From an uncultured Nitrosopumilaceae archaeon (GTDB taxonomy: Archaea > Thermoproteota > Nitrososphaeria > Nitrososphaerales > Nitrosopumilaceae): a DNA stretch of 55,317 nucleotides. Below are positions 9,159-18,812 of the stretch, one piece after another (the first letter of the stretch is position 1; each line of letters opens with the position of its first letter). Under the pieces are notes generated by a model that saw nothing but the letters and a program-made list of their open reading frames with translations, made no database searches and had not been told where the DNA came from. Both the position numbers and the translations under genes were made by a program. The DNA is taken from positions 1 to 55,317 of the forward strand of contig CALCPD010000026.1 in the NCBI GenBank assembly GCA_937897875.1. Direction: 5' to 3'.

Positions 9159-10416
9159 GGTAGAAAAATCAAAAATAAAAGGAATTATAGATTGTCCTTC
9201 AAACAAAAGCTATACACACAGAGGAATATTTCTTGCATCACTTGCAGGCAATAACAGTAAAGTGGATAATGTATTATTTTCAGCAGATACTAAAGCAACT
9301 ATTGAAGCATGTAAAAAATTTGGAGCAATCATAGAAGTTAAAGAATCATCAATAATTGTAAAAGAATCAATAAATTTAGCCTCAAAAGTGTCAGAAATCA
9401 ATACTGAAAATTCAGGTACAACAATAAGAATTGCAATTGGAATTGCCAGTTTGTTTTCTAAAGAAATCACACTTACAGGTGATGAGAGTTTACAAAAAAG
9501 ACCAATGCAGCCATTATTAGATGCATTATCAAGTATAGGTGCAAAATGTAGTTCAACAGATGGAAAACCACCAGTAAAAATACAAGGAAGTGTATTAGGA
9601 GGACAAATAACAATTCCAGGGAATTTGTCCAGTCAGTTTATTTCATCATTATTAATTACTGCCCCACTAACAAAAAATGGAATTAATTTAACAATTGAAG
9701 GGGATTTAGTTTCAAAACCATATCTAGATGCTACAATTGCAACAATGAGAAAATTTGGAGTGTCAGTTCAAACATTAATTCCATATAAAAAATATAACAT
9801 AACACCTCAAATTTATAAAAATACAACATTTAACGTTCCAATAGATTTTTCAAGTTTAGCATTACTTCTTTCATTTACAGTACTTAATGGAGAAGACATA
9901 GTGATCAAAGGGAGTATGGGAAACTTACCTCAAGGTGATGAAGCATTTATTGACTTTCTAGAACAATTAGGAGTTTCAGTTATAATTGATAATAATGAAA
10001 TTAAAATTAAATCACCAGAAAAACTAAAAGGAGGAAGATTTGATTTAAGAAATTCACCAGATCTATTACCTCCACTAGCAATTTTATCATTAATTACATC
10101 CAAACCAATAGAAATTGTAAATGTAAAACATGCAAGATTAAAAGAAACAGACAGAATTGCAATTATTGCAAGGGAATTACCAAAAATAGGAATCATAGTA
10201 GAAGAAAAAGAGGACGGGTTAATTTTAAAATCATCAGGTAATCTTACTGGAGCAAAATTAAATTCAGAAAATGATCACAGATTATTTATGGCATTTTGTA
10301 TTGCTGGAACATTTATTGGAAATTGTGTAGTTACAGATTCAAAATCAGTGGAAGTATCATATCCAAATTTCATAGAGGAAATGAACAGATTAGGCGCAAA
10401 AATTGAAATTATATAG
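9148..10416 (+). CDS. aroA: 3-phosphoshikimate 1-carboxyvinyltransferase (EPSP synthase)
   Basis: PSNKSYTHRGIFLASLA, NSGTTIRI, LKETDRIA. Confidence 0.95.
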   Translation: MNCKVEKSKIKGIIDCPSNKSYTHRGIFLASLAGNNSKVDNVLFSADTKATIEACKKFGAIIEVKESSIIVKESINLASKVSEINTENSGTTIRIAIGIASLFSKEITLTGDESLQKRPMQPLLDALSSIGAKCSSTDGKPPVKIQGSVLGGQITIPGNLSSQFISSLLITAPLTKNGINLTIEGDLVSKPYLDATIATMRKFGVSVQTLIPYKKYNITPQIYKNTTFNVPIDFSSLALLLSFTVLNGEDIVIKGSMGNLPQGDEAFIDFLEQLGVSVIIDNNEIKIKSPEKLKGGRFDLRNSPDLLPPLAILSLITSKPIEIVNVKHARLKETDRIAIIARELPKIGIIVEEKEDGLILKSSGNLTGAKLNSENDHRLFMAFCIAGTFIGNCVVTDSKSVEVSYPNFIEEMNRLGAKIEII

Positions 10417-10440
10417 CAAAAAACCAGAAAATACACAAAA

Positions 10441-10539
10441 ATGCTAAAGAAATTAAAAACGGATAATTTACTCACAACATCTCAGCTAACCAACAAACAA
10501 ATTTTGGTAAAACCACGAGGAATTATAAACATCACATAA
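10441..10539 (+). CDS. Candidate 32-aa small ORF between aroA and aroC
   Basis: ATG at 10441 to TAA 10537-10539: MLKKLKTDNLLTTSQLTNKQILVKPRGIINIT; not in the supplied ORF track. Confidence 0.25.
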   Translation: MLKKLKTDNLLTTSQLTNKQILVKPRGIINIT

Positions 10540-10548
10540 CAAGATAAA

Positions 10549-11646
10549 GTGTTGCCGGGAAGTTCTATTGGCCAGCGTCTTGTCTTAACAAGTTTTGGTG
10601 AAAGTCATGGGAGATCAATTGGAGCAGTTCTAGACGGATGTCCAGCAGGATTAGAAATTAATGAAAAAGAGATTCAAGAAATGCTCAATCTTAGAAAGCC
10701 AGGTCAAAATATAATTTCCACACAAAGAAAAGAAGGAGACATTGTTGAAGTAGTATCAGGAATTTTTAAAGGATTTACAACAGGTGCACCAATAACCATG
10801 TTAATTTGGAATTCAGATCAAAAATCAAAAGATTATGAAAATTTAAAAACAAAATTGAGACCAGGTCATTCAGATTATCCTGCAATGATGAAATATAATC
10901 AATATAATGATCATCGAGGAGGAGGAAGATTTTCAGGTAGATTAACTGCAACACATGTAATGGGTGGAGCAATTGCAAAAAAATTACTTAAAGTAACATT
11001 AGGAATTGAAATAAATTCATTCACAGCACAAATTGGAAAAATAAAGATGGAAAAAGAATTCAATAAAAAAATGGCAAAAACAATTTATAAAAATGAAGTA
11101 AGGTGTCCTGAAGAAAATACAGCTAAAAAAATGAGAGCATCAATATTGAATGCAAAAAAGAAAGGAGATTCTCTTGGAGGAATTATTGAATCAATTACAA
11201 CAAATGTACCGGTAGGGTTAGGAGAACCAATTTTTAGTTCATTAGAATCAGATTTGAGTAAAGCAATTTTTTCCATTCCATCAGTAAAAGGAATTGAATT
11301 TGGTTCAGGATTCAGAGGTTCAGAATTATTTGGATCAGAAAATAATGATTTGTATACAATGAAAAAAGGAAAAATTATAACAAAAACAAACAATTCAGGA
11401 GGAATTCTAGGAGGGATTTCAAACGGTATGCCAATCACAATGAGAATTGCATTTAAACCAGCATCATCAATTGCTCAAAAACAAAGTACGGTTGATATTA
11501 AAAATAAAAAAAATGCAATACTCCAAGTCAAAGGAAGACACGATCCGTGTGTAGTACCAAGGGCAGCTCCAGTAGTTGATTCACTAGTAGCTTTAACAAT
11601 TGCAGATCATGCACTCATCACAGGCGCAATCAAACCAAGTTTATAA
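10549..11646 (+). CDS. aroC: Chorismate synthase
   Basis: GQRLVLTSFGESHG, RPGHSDYPAMMKY, GRHDPC; GTG start. Confidence 0.95.
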   Translation: MLPGSSIGQRLVLTSFGESHGRSIGAVLDGCPAGLEINEKEIQEMLNLRKPGQNIISTQRKEGDIVEVVSGIFKGFTTGAPITMLIWNSDQKSKDYENLKTKLRPGHSDYPAMMKYNQYNDHRGGGRFSGRLTATHVMGGAIAKKLLKVTLGIEINSFTAQIGKIKMEKEFNKKMAKTIYKNEVRCPEENTAKKMRASILNAKKKGDSLGGIIESITTNVPVGLGEPIFSSLESDLSKAIFSIPSVKGIEFGSGFRGSELFGSENNDLYTMKKGKIITKTNNSGGILGGISNGMPITMRIAFKPASSIAQKQSTVDIKNKKNAILQVKGRHDPCVVPRAAPVVDSLVALTIADHALITGAIKPSL

Positions 11647-11650
11647 AAAA

Positions 11651-13018
11651 ATGTCAGACATTAACAACCTCAGAAATAAAATGGATTTAGTAACATTAGA
11701 AATGATCAAGCTACTAAAAACTAGAACAGATATTGCAAAAGAAATAGGAGAAGTTAAAAAAAATATTGGGAAAGGCGTTACAGATGAAGAACGCGAAGAC
11801 AATTTACGCGGTAAAATTATTCAAGTATCAAAAGAAATAGGATTAAACGAAACATTAGCATCAAAATTTTTAAATTTTTTATTAAATGAATCAATAAAAG
11901 TACAATCAACAAACAAACAAACACATCTTTCAATTTTCTTAAAAGCAAAATCACTTGAACAGAAAGGAGAAAAAATAATACATATGGAAGTTGGAGAACC
12001 AGATTTTTTACCTCCAAAAATTGTTGAAAAATCACTTTCAGAAGTTTTTGAAAAAGGGTTCATAAAATATGGACAAGCAAAAGGAATACCAATGTTTAGA
12101 GAAGCATTAGCAGAATTTGTTTCAAAAAAATTTGATGTTAAAATTACAAATGAAAATATTTTAGTAAGTCCAGGTGCCAGATTCTCAATTTTTTCAGCAA
12201 TTAGCACATTGTTAAATCCAGGGGATGAAATGATTGTAATAGAACCAGCATGGCCAGCATACAAAGATTGTGCATTAAATGCAGGAATCAAAGTTAGAAC
12301 AATAAATACAACATTAGAAGGGAAATGGGAACCATCAATTGAACAGATGAAAAATATGATCAATTCAAATACAAAAATGATTGTTCTTAATTATCCAAAT
12401 AATCCAACGGGTAAAATTTTACCAGAAAAATTACAAGACAGTATTATTGAACTAGCAAAAGAAAAACAACTTTACGTATTAAGTGATGAAATTTATTCAC
12501 AATATGCAAAAACAAATTGGAAGAGTATTCTAAGTTATAATTATGAGAAAAGTATTGTCACACAGTCATTTTCAAAATCACATGCCATGACAGGATTTAG
12601 AATAGGTTATGGAATAGCATCTAAACACATAATAGAAAAAATGGCTAAATTAGAAGCACTTTGTTTAACAAATGTCTCTGAGCCAATTCAATATGTTGCA
12701 ATGAAAGCATTGCAAGCAGATACAACAAATAATTCCAAAATAGTACAAAAAAGATTAGATATGTTATCAGAAAAGGCAAAAGAATTAGGATTAGAATTCA
12801 TAATTCCTGATGGGGCAATGTACATTTTTGCAAAAATCAATCAAGAGGGATTTAACGGAGTAGAATTTGCCAATAGTGCACTAGAAAAAGGGTTAGCAGT
12901 AGCGCCAGGTGAAGGATTTGGCAACTATACAAATTTTATCAGAATATCCGCATGTCAAGATGAAAAAGCACTAATGGAAGGAATGCATATACTAGGCAAT
13001 ATAATGAGGGATAATTAG
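11651..13018 (+). CDS. Fused chorismate mutase - aromatic/aspartate aminotransferase (class I)
   Basis: N-terminal AroQ-like helix (LRNKMDLVTLEMIKLLKTRTDIAKEIGEVKK) followed by PLP aminotransferase (NYPNNPTGK, SFSKSHAMTGFRIGY). Confidence 0.9.
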   Translation: MSDINNLRNKMDLVTLEMIKLLKTRTDIAKEIGEVKKNIGKGVTDEEREDNLRGKIIQVSKEIGLNETLASKFLNFLLNESIKVQSTNKQTHLSIFLKAKSLEQKGEKIIHMEVGEPDFLPPKIVEKSLSEVFEKGFIKYGQAKGIPMFREALAEFVSKKFDVKITNENILVSPGARFSIFSAISTLLNPGDEMIVIEPAWPAYKDCALNAGIKVRTINTTLEGKWEPSIEQMKNMINSNTKMIVLNYPNNPTGKILPEKLQDSIIELAKEKQLYVLSDEIYSQYAKTNWKSILSYNYEKSIVTQSFSKSHAMTGFRIGYGIASKHIIEKMAKLEALCLTNVSEPIQYVAMKALQADTTNNSKIVQKRLDMLSEKAKELGLEFIIPDGAMYIFAKINQEGFNGVEFANSALEKGLAVAPGEGFGNYTNFIRISACQDEKALMEGMHILGNIMRDN

Positions 13019-13869
13019 TGAAAAAACTAACAGTTATCGGTGCAGGAGGTCAAATGGGCCAGTGGTTTACAAAATATTTTGCAGGGTCAGATTACGAAGT
13101 AACAGGTTATGATACAGAAAGTACAAATTTTGGAAAAAATATACTAGTCTCAGAATCACTAGTTGGAGCAATTTTGAAAGCAGATTATGTTGTATTGTGT
13201 ACCCCAACAAGAAGAACTCCAGAAATAATTAGACTTATTGCAAAAGAAATGAAAAGAGGAACATATCTAATTGAGATATCATCAGAAAAATCCAAAGTAG
13301 TTTCATCATTATCCAAGATGCCAGATAAAATAAATCCAATTTGTATTCATCCAATGTTTGGTCCAGGAATTAAAACAATCAAAGGTCAAAATATAATTTC
13401 AGTTCCAATTAAAGATGCAAAAAAGGAATTAACAGTTGCAAAGCAATTATTCGAAGGAGCAAATTTTGTTACAATTGATGCAATCGAACATGATAAAAAA
13501 ATTGCAGTTATTTTAGGATTAACACATTTAATGAATTTAGTTTTTGCAAATATAATTTCTAAAGATGAAAAAATGTTATTGACAGAAAAAATGTCAGGTA
13601 CAACATTCAGAGTGCAAAAAACTTTAGCAGAAAGTATAATGACTGAAACCCCAGAATTAATTGAAACAATCATTGCTAATCCAGAAATTAGAAGAGTAGC
13701 TGAAGAATTATGGAAAGACATAGGAAGATTATTGACATCAGTTCAAGAATCAAAAACAGAAGAAGTAATTGAATATATTAAAAATTGCCAAGAAAGATTA
13801 TCAAAACATACAGATCTTGATGAGTCATACAAAAAACTCTCAAAGATGGTAAAATCTGTTGAAAAATAA
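13018..13869 (+). CDS. tyrA: Prephenate dehydrogenase family
   Basis: VIGAGGQMGQWF Rossmann motif, HPMFGPG; operon position. Confidence 0.85.
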   Translation: MKKLTVIGAGGQMGQWFTKYFAGSDYEVTGYDTESTNFGKNILVSESLVGAILKADYVVLCTPTRRTPEIIRLIAKEMKRGTYLIEISSEKSKVVSSLSKMPDKINPICIHPMFGPGIKTIKGQNIISVPIKDAKKELTVAKQLFEGANFVTIDAIEHDKKIAVILGLTHLMNLVFANIISKDEKMLLTEKMSGTTFRVQKTLAESIMTETPELIETIIANPEIRRVAEELWKDIGRLLTSVQESKTEEVIEYIKNCQERLSKHTDLDESYKKLSKMVKSVEK

Positions 13870-13874
13870 ATAGA

Positions 13875-14279
13875 ATGCGTTCAACAAGAATAATTACAGC
13901 CTTCATTAAAAATAATAATAAAATCTTAATTTTAAAAAGAAGTGATAAAGTAAGATCAATGAAGGGGTTATGGTCAGGAGTAAGCGGGATTATTGAAAAT
14001 AATGAAATTCCAATAAATAGAGCCAAAATTGAAATTTTTGAGGAAGTAGGAATTAGAAAAAGCAAAATCAATCTTGTTAAAAGTATAGAAAAAATAAAAA
14101 TAATATCACCACAGTATGAAAATCACGAATGGGAAGTGTTTCCATTTTTATTTGAAACAAAAGAATCAGAAATTAAACTAAATTGGGAAAATTCCGAACA
14201 TAAATGGATTAATGTTAAGGAATTAAAAAATTATGAAACAGTTCCCAGTTTAGACAAAATACTATTCAATTTGTTGTAA
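13875..14279 (+). CDS. NUDIX hydrolase
   Basis: Nudix-box-like GVSGIIENNEIPINRAKIEIFEEVGI. Confidence 0.8.
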   Translation: MRSTRIITAFIKNNNKILILKRSDKVRSMKGLWSGVSGIIENNEIPINRAKIEIFEEVGIRKSKINLVKSIEKIKIISPQYENHEWEVFPFLFETKESEIKLNWENSEHKWINVKELKNYETVPSLDKILFNLL

Positions 14280-15590
14280 ATTTTCATTTTCTTTATCGTA
14301 TTTCTTTTGTTGAGGTAACATCATGTAAACACATGCACCACCACACATAGTACAAGGAACATTATTTCCAGGATGTTGCCCAGTTCTACTATGAATTTTT
14401 GCAGCTTCTTCAGGATCAATAGACAAAGCAAGTTGTTTCTCCCAATCCAAGGTACGTCTAGCTTCAGTCATTTCCATATCCCACTTAATGGCCTTATCAC
14501 GTATTTTTACAAGATCACCAGCATGAGCTGCAATTCTATATGCAATTAATCCAGCTTTAACTTCTTCTGCATTTGGTAATGCCAAATGTTCAGATGGGGT
14601 AAGATAACATAAAAGATCAACACCTTCACTTGCAGAAATTGCAGCACCAATTGCACTTGCAATATGGTCATGTCCAGATGCAACATCAGTAACTAAAGGA
14701 CCAAGAACATAGTAAGGTACATCACCAATAAGAGATTTAGCTAACCTAACATTTGCTGCCACTTCATTTAATGGAACATGGCCTGGACCCTCAACCATAA
14801 CTTGAATATCATTTTCATGAGCTCTCTTTGTTAATTGAGAAATATTGATCATTTCTTGAACTTGTAATTCATCATGAGAATCCAAAATAGAACCAGGTCT
14901 AAGTGCATCACCAAGACTAAAAGTAACATCATATTTCTTTGCAATTTCCATCATGTAATCATAATGAGTAATGTAGGGATTTTCTTTATCGTGTTTTAAC
15001 ATCCAAGCAGCAGTAATGGTGCCACCCTTACTTACAACTCCACCATATCGTTGAACTTTAAGAATTCTTTTTGCAATATCTTTTGTAATTCCACAATGAA
15101 CTGTAGTATAATCAACACCATCTTTTGCATTATTTTCAAATGCTTTGATATAATCATCTTCAGTTAAATTCAAAGGGTTTTTGTGAACTTCAACACCGTA
15201 GTTATAGGCTTCATAGATTGGAACAGTACCAAAAGTAATCGGAGCATTTTCCATAAGTGTTTGACGTATTTTTTTAACATCACCACCATCACTAAGATCC
15301 ATCATAGTATCTGCATGATATTTTATTGCAACTTTGGCTTTTTCAATTTCTTCATCCAAATTTACATTTAAAGTTGAAGTTCCAATATTCACATTTACTT
15401 TAGTTTTCAAACCCTTACCAATTCCAACATTATGGATTTTTTGAGGTCGAACATTATTACTAGGAATAATAATTGAACCTTTAGCAATTTTAGGAATTAA
15501 CCAATCAAGTGAAACATCTTCATCTTTAGCAACTTGTTTCATCTCATCAGTTGCAACACCACGACGGGCAGAAGTCATTTGAGTAGTCAT
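14262..15590 (-). CDS. thiC: Phosphomethylpyrimidine synthase ThiC
   Basis: GTVPIYEA, VEGPGHVPLNE, C-terminal CTMCGGACVYM. Confidence 0.95.
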   Translation of the reverse strand: MTTQMTSARRGVATDEMKQVAKDEDVSLDWLIPKIAKGSIIIPSNNVRPQKIHNVGIGKGLKTKVNVNIGTSTLNVNLDEEIEKAKVAIKYHADTMMDLSDGGDVKKIRQTLMENAPITFGTVPIYEAYNYGVEVHKNPLNLTEDDYIKAFENNAKDGVDYTTVHCGITKDIAKRILKVQRYGGVVSKGGTITAAWMLKHDKENPYITHYDYMMEIAKKYDVTFSLGDALRPGSILDSHDELQVQEMINISQLTKRAHENDIQVMVEGPGHVPLNEVAANVRLAKSLIGDVPYYVLGPLVTDVASGHDHIASAIGAAISASEGVDLLCYLTPSEHLALPNAEEVKAGLIAYRIAAHAGDLVKIRDKAIKWDMEMTEARRTLDWEKQLALSIDPEEAAKIHSRTGQHPGNNVPCTMCGGACVYMMLPQQKKYDKENENLQQIE

Positions 15591-15686
15591 GAATTATTGT
15601 AGTTTTTACCTGATTTAAACAGTAGTGAAATTAATTTAAAAATTAAAGCAAATCAAAATTAGCACTATATTAAGAGAATAATAAAA

Positions 15687-15697
15687 TTTTATATTTT
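15687..15697 (+). promoter_or_regulatory. Putative TATA box for 15716 micro-ORF
   Basis: TTTTATATTTT centred about 25 nt upstream of ATG 15716, compatible with leaderless transcription. Confidence 0.35.
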
Positions 15698-15715
15698 CAA
15701 AATACAATAGTAACT

Positions 15716-15814
15716 ATGAAAACTATCAGGGAGTGCATTCATTGTGGTAAAGAATTTTACAGTATGAAGGATGAATTCTGTTCAAATTATTGTGTAACTC
15801 AATCTTCAACATGA
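15716..15814 (+). CDS. 32-aa Cys-rich microprotein (putative zinc-binding)
   Basis: MKTIRECIHCGKEFYSMKDEFCSNYCVTQSST; CxxC...CxxxC; TATA-like element upstream; not in the ORF track. Confidence 0.55.
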   Translation: MKTIRECIHCGKEFYSMKDEFCSNYCVTQSST

Positions 15815-15819
15815 TATTA

Positions 15820-16053
15820 TTAAAATAAATTAAATTTTTTTTCTAAATATAATTTTTCAGTTTTTATTTTGGAAATTCTTTTCAAAATAGGCTCAACAAG
15901 GCGTTCAGAATCAGAAGAATTTAGAAAATTTTGCCTAATTTCAAAAACTCGTTGAATTAATTCAAGTTCAGCACCAACTAAAGATTTGTAATCATTGAAT
16001 TCAGAATGAATAGTATTATTTTTAGAGGAATTCATTATCGGGGAGGACTCCAA
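15820..16053 (-). CDS. Hypothetical protein, 77 aa
   Basis: Coding-like ORF overlapping the end of the zinc-ribbon gene upstream. Confidence 0.55.
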   Translation of the reverse strand: MESSPIMNSSKNNTIHSEFNDYKSLVGAELELIQRVFEIRQNFLNSSDSERLVEPILKRISKIKTEKLYLEKKFNLF

Positions 16054-16226
16054 GTTTCTTCCATATCATCATTAATGTTTTCAGATACAAAAATTTTTTT
16101 TCCACATTTAAAACATTGCCAAAGAAATTTTCCATCTTTTTTTTCTTGATATTGCATAGGAAGTAAACAATTTGTACATTGTAATTGATCAGGAATTGAA
16201 TCATCAACCATAGGAATTTTACTCAT
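16035..16226 (-). CDS. Small zinc-ribbon protein (CTNC...CFKC)
   Basis: 63-aa ORF with two CxxC pairs; preferred over the overlapping frame 16022..16207. Confidence 0.65.
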   Translation of the reverse strand: MSKIPMVDDSIPDQLQCTNCLLPMQYQEKKDGKFLWQCFKCGKKIFVSENINDDMEETWSPPR

Positions 16227-16325
16227 ATAGGAAAAAAGTAATGCAAGTATAAAATAGATAGTATAACTCGAAATGAAAAAAACATTAATGGAAAAATAGA
16301 TTAGTGTTAAAAAATAATAAATGAT

Positions 16326-17618
16326 GTGAATATATTATCGATAGGAGGTTCAGATCCATCATCAGGGGCAGGAATTCAAAGTGACATCAAGGTATTTTCC
16401 AAATTAGACATACATTGCTTAACAGTTATTACAGCAATTACAGGTCAAAATACTTCAAATTTTGGAATGGTTGAACCTGTATCAAAAAATATTTTAGAAA
16501 ATCAACTAGAATCAATAATTACAGATTTTAAAATTGATGGAATAAAAATTGGAATGGTTTACAATTCAGAAATTATTAAAACACTGTATCATCATTTAAA
16601 AAAATTAAAAATACCAATTGTTGTAGATCCTGTAATTAAATCCACAACAGGTGGCATGCTAATAGAAAAAGCAGCAATTATCGATTTTAAAAAATTTATC
16701 ATTCCCCTTGCAACAATTATCACTCCAAACAAATTTGAGGCAGAAATTTTAACAAAAATGAAAATTAATTCAATAAATACGCCTGAAAAAATTGCTAAAA
16801 AAATACAAAGAATGGGGGCAAAAAATATAGTGATTACAGGAATAAAAATAAAAAATAAAAAAATATCAGATTTTGTTTTAGAAAAAAATAAAAAATATTA
16901 CATTACAGATAAAGAAATTTCAAAAATAAATCGTGGAAGCGGGTGTATTCATTCAGCATCAGTACTATATTCAATAGTAAAAAATAAAAATATTAGGAAA
17001 GCATTAGAATTTGCTAAAAAAAATACATTTAATTCAATTAAAAATTCAAAAAAAATAGGTAAAGGCATTGCAATTACAAATATGGAAGAAAGTAATGAAA
17101 TAAAATTATTAAATTCAATAAATGAATTCACTAAAATTAAAAATATTTATAAAAATATTCCAGAGTGTCAAACAAATTTTGTTTATTCAAAACAAAAACC
17201 AAAATCAATTAAAGAAATACTTGGAATTTCTGGAAGAATTGTTAAATCTGGAGAAGAAGTAATCGTAGCAGGGGATTTAGTGTATGGAGGTTCAAAACAT
17301 GTGGCAACTGCATTATTAACGGTAAATAAAAAATATTCAAAGATTCAATCTGCAATTAATATAAAATATAAAAATGATACAATATCAAAAATAAAAAAAT
17401 TAAAATTAACTACATATGATTACGATAGAAACCATGAACCAAAAAATGTAAAAAATGGAGGTTCAACCATCGAATGGGGAATTAAAAATGCAATTAAAAA
17501 TTCAACTAAACCTCCAGATATTATTTATCATAAAGGAGACTTTGGAAAAGAACCAATGATCATAGTATTTGCTGAAACTCCAGACATAGTCATAAAAAAA
17601 ATTCTAAAAATTATTTAG
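16326..17618 (+). CDS. thiDN: Bifunctional HMP(-P) kinase / ThiN-type thiamine-phosphate synthase
   Basis: GGSDPSSGAGIQSDIKVF ThiD motif; C-terminal ThiN-like domain (VAGDLVYGGSKHVATALL); GTG start. Confidence 0.85.
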   Translation: MNILSIGGSDPSSGAGIQSDIKVFSKLDIHCLTVITAITGQNTSNFGMVEPVSKNILENQLESIITDFKIDGIKIGMVYNSEIIKTLYHHLKKLKIPIVVDPVIKSTTGGMLIEKAAIIDFKKFIIPLATIITPNKFEAEILTKMKINSINTPEKIAKKIQRMGAKNIVITGIKIKNKKISDFVLEKNKKYYITDKEISKINRGSGCIHSASVLYSIVKNKNIRKALEFAKKNTFNSIKNSKKIGKGIAITNMEESNEIKLLNSINEFTKIKNIYKNIPECQTNFVYSKQKPKSIKEILGISGRIVKSGEEVIVAGDLVYGGSKHVATALLTVNKKYSKIQSAINIKYKNDTISKIKKLKLTTYDYDRNHEPKNVKNGGSTIEWGIKNAIKNSTKPPDIIYHKGDFGKEPMIIVFAETPDIVIKKILKII

Positions 17619-17673
17619 AACAAAAAGACAAATTTATCCTTGAACATAAATACTCAAATTTGAAATAATATTT

Positions 17674-18375
17674 GTGAAAGCAGTGATTCTTGCTGGGGGA
17701 TTAGGAACAAGACTAAGACCATTAACCAATAGTAAACCTAAACCCATGTTACCAGTAGGTGAAAAACCAATTTTAGAACATTTAGTAGAATGGACAAAAA
17801 AAGGTGGTATAAAATCAATAGTCCTTTGTGTGAGTTATCTTAGAAAATCAATTGAAGATTATTTTGAAGATGGAAAAAAATTTGGAGTGACGATAGAGTA
17901 TGCAATTTCAAAGAAACCATTAGCTACAGCAGGACAACTAAAAACAGCAGAAGAATTTATCGATGATGACTTTGTTTGTATGTATGGAGATTCAATTTTT
18001 AATTTTAGTTTAAGAAGTATGGTTAAACAACATGTTATGAAAAAATCATTTGTTACAATGGGCTTAAATCAATTTAAAACAAATTTACCATATGGCGTAA
18101 TTGAATCTTCAAAAAATGGTAGGGTAATTAGTTGGAACGAAAAACCAGAAATTAAAGCAAATGTCAATATGGGATGCTATGTAATGAATTCAGATATTTT
18201 TAATTTAATCCCAAAAAATAAGCCATATGGAATGGATGATGTAATTAAAAATGCAATGAAAGAAAAACAAAAAGTGAATAGTTTCATCACAAAAAAAGGT
18301 TTTACAGATATTGGAAATAAAGAATCATACACACAAGCATGTAAGGAGTATGACAAAAAGCAAAAAAGGGATTAA
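17674..18375 (+). CDS. Sugar-phosphate nucleotidyltransferase
   Basis: AVILAGGLGTRLRPLTNSKPKPMLPVGEKPILEH. Confidence 0.92.
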   Translation: MKAVILAGGLGTRLRPLTNSKPKPMLPVGEKPILEHLVEWTKKGGIKSIVLCVSYLRKSIEDYFEDGKKFGVTIEYAISKKPLATAGQLKTAEEFIDDDFVCMYGDSIFNFSLRSMVKQHVMKKSFVTMGLNQFKTNLPYGVIESSKNGRVISWNEKPEIKANVNMGCYVMNSDIFNLIPKNKPYGMDDVIKNAMKEKQKVNSFITKKGFTDIGNKESYTQACKEYDKKQKRD

Positions 18376-18377
18376 AA

Positions 18378-18812
18378 ATGAATGAATTAATCATAAGAGA
18401 ATTAAAAGAAGAAGATTTTCAAAGAGGTTTTCTAAATACATTAGATACGTTAAGAGAAACTAATATTGACAAAGATAAAGCACTAAAGATTTTTAAAAAT
18501 ATTCAATCAAATCCAAATCACATCATAGTTATTGCAGAAATGGACAAAAAAATTGTAGGTGCTACAACGCTTCTAATTGAGCCTAAATTTATTCATCAAG
18601 GAGGATTTGTTGGACACATAGAAGATGTAGTAGTCAATAAAGAATTTCAAGGTCAAAAAATAGGTGAAAAAATTATCAAATATGTTTTAAAACTTGCTGA
18701 AAATCACAGTTGCTATAAAACAATTCTAGATTGTTCAGATGACGTTAAACAATTTTATGAAAAAATAGGTTTCAAGTATCATTCAAATGAATTAAGATTT
18801 GATCACATCTAG
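18378..18812 (+). CDS. GNAT acetyltransferase, glucosamine-6-phosphate N-acetyltransferase (GNA1)-like
   Basis: GHIEDVVVNKEFQGQKIGEKII...CYKTILDCSDDVKQFYEKIGF resembles the GNA1 core. Confidence 0.75.
   Translation: MNELIIRELKEEDFQRGFLNTLDTLRETNIDKDKALKIFKNIQSNPNHIIVIAEMDKKIVGATTLLIEPKFIHQGGFVGHIEDVVVNKEFQGQKIGEKIIKYVLKLAENHSCYKTILDCSDDVKQFYEKIGFKYHSNELRFDHI

Noticed and set aside
8732-9172. Minus ORF 8732..9172 (146 aa)
   Set aside because: Antisense to shikimate kinase; no family signal.
11817-12363. Minus ORFs 11821..12363 (180 aa) and 11817..12035
   Set aside because: Antisense to the chorismate mutase-aminotransferase gene; hydrophobic/Ser-rich composition typical of complement frames in AT-rich DNA.
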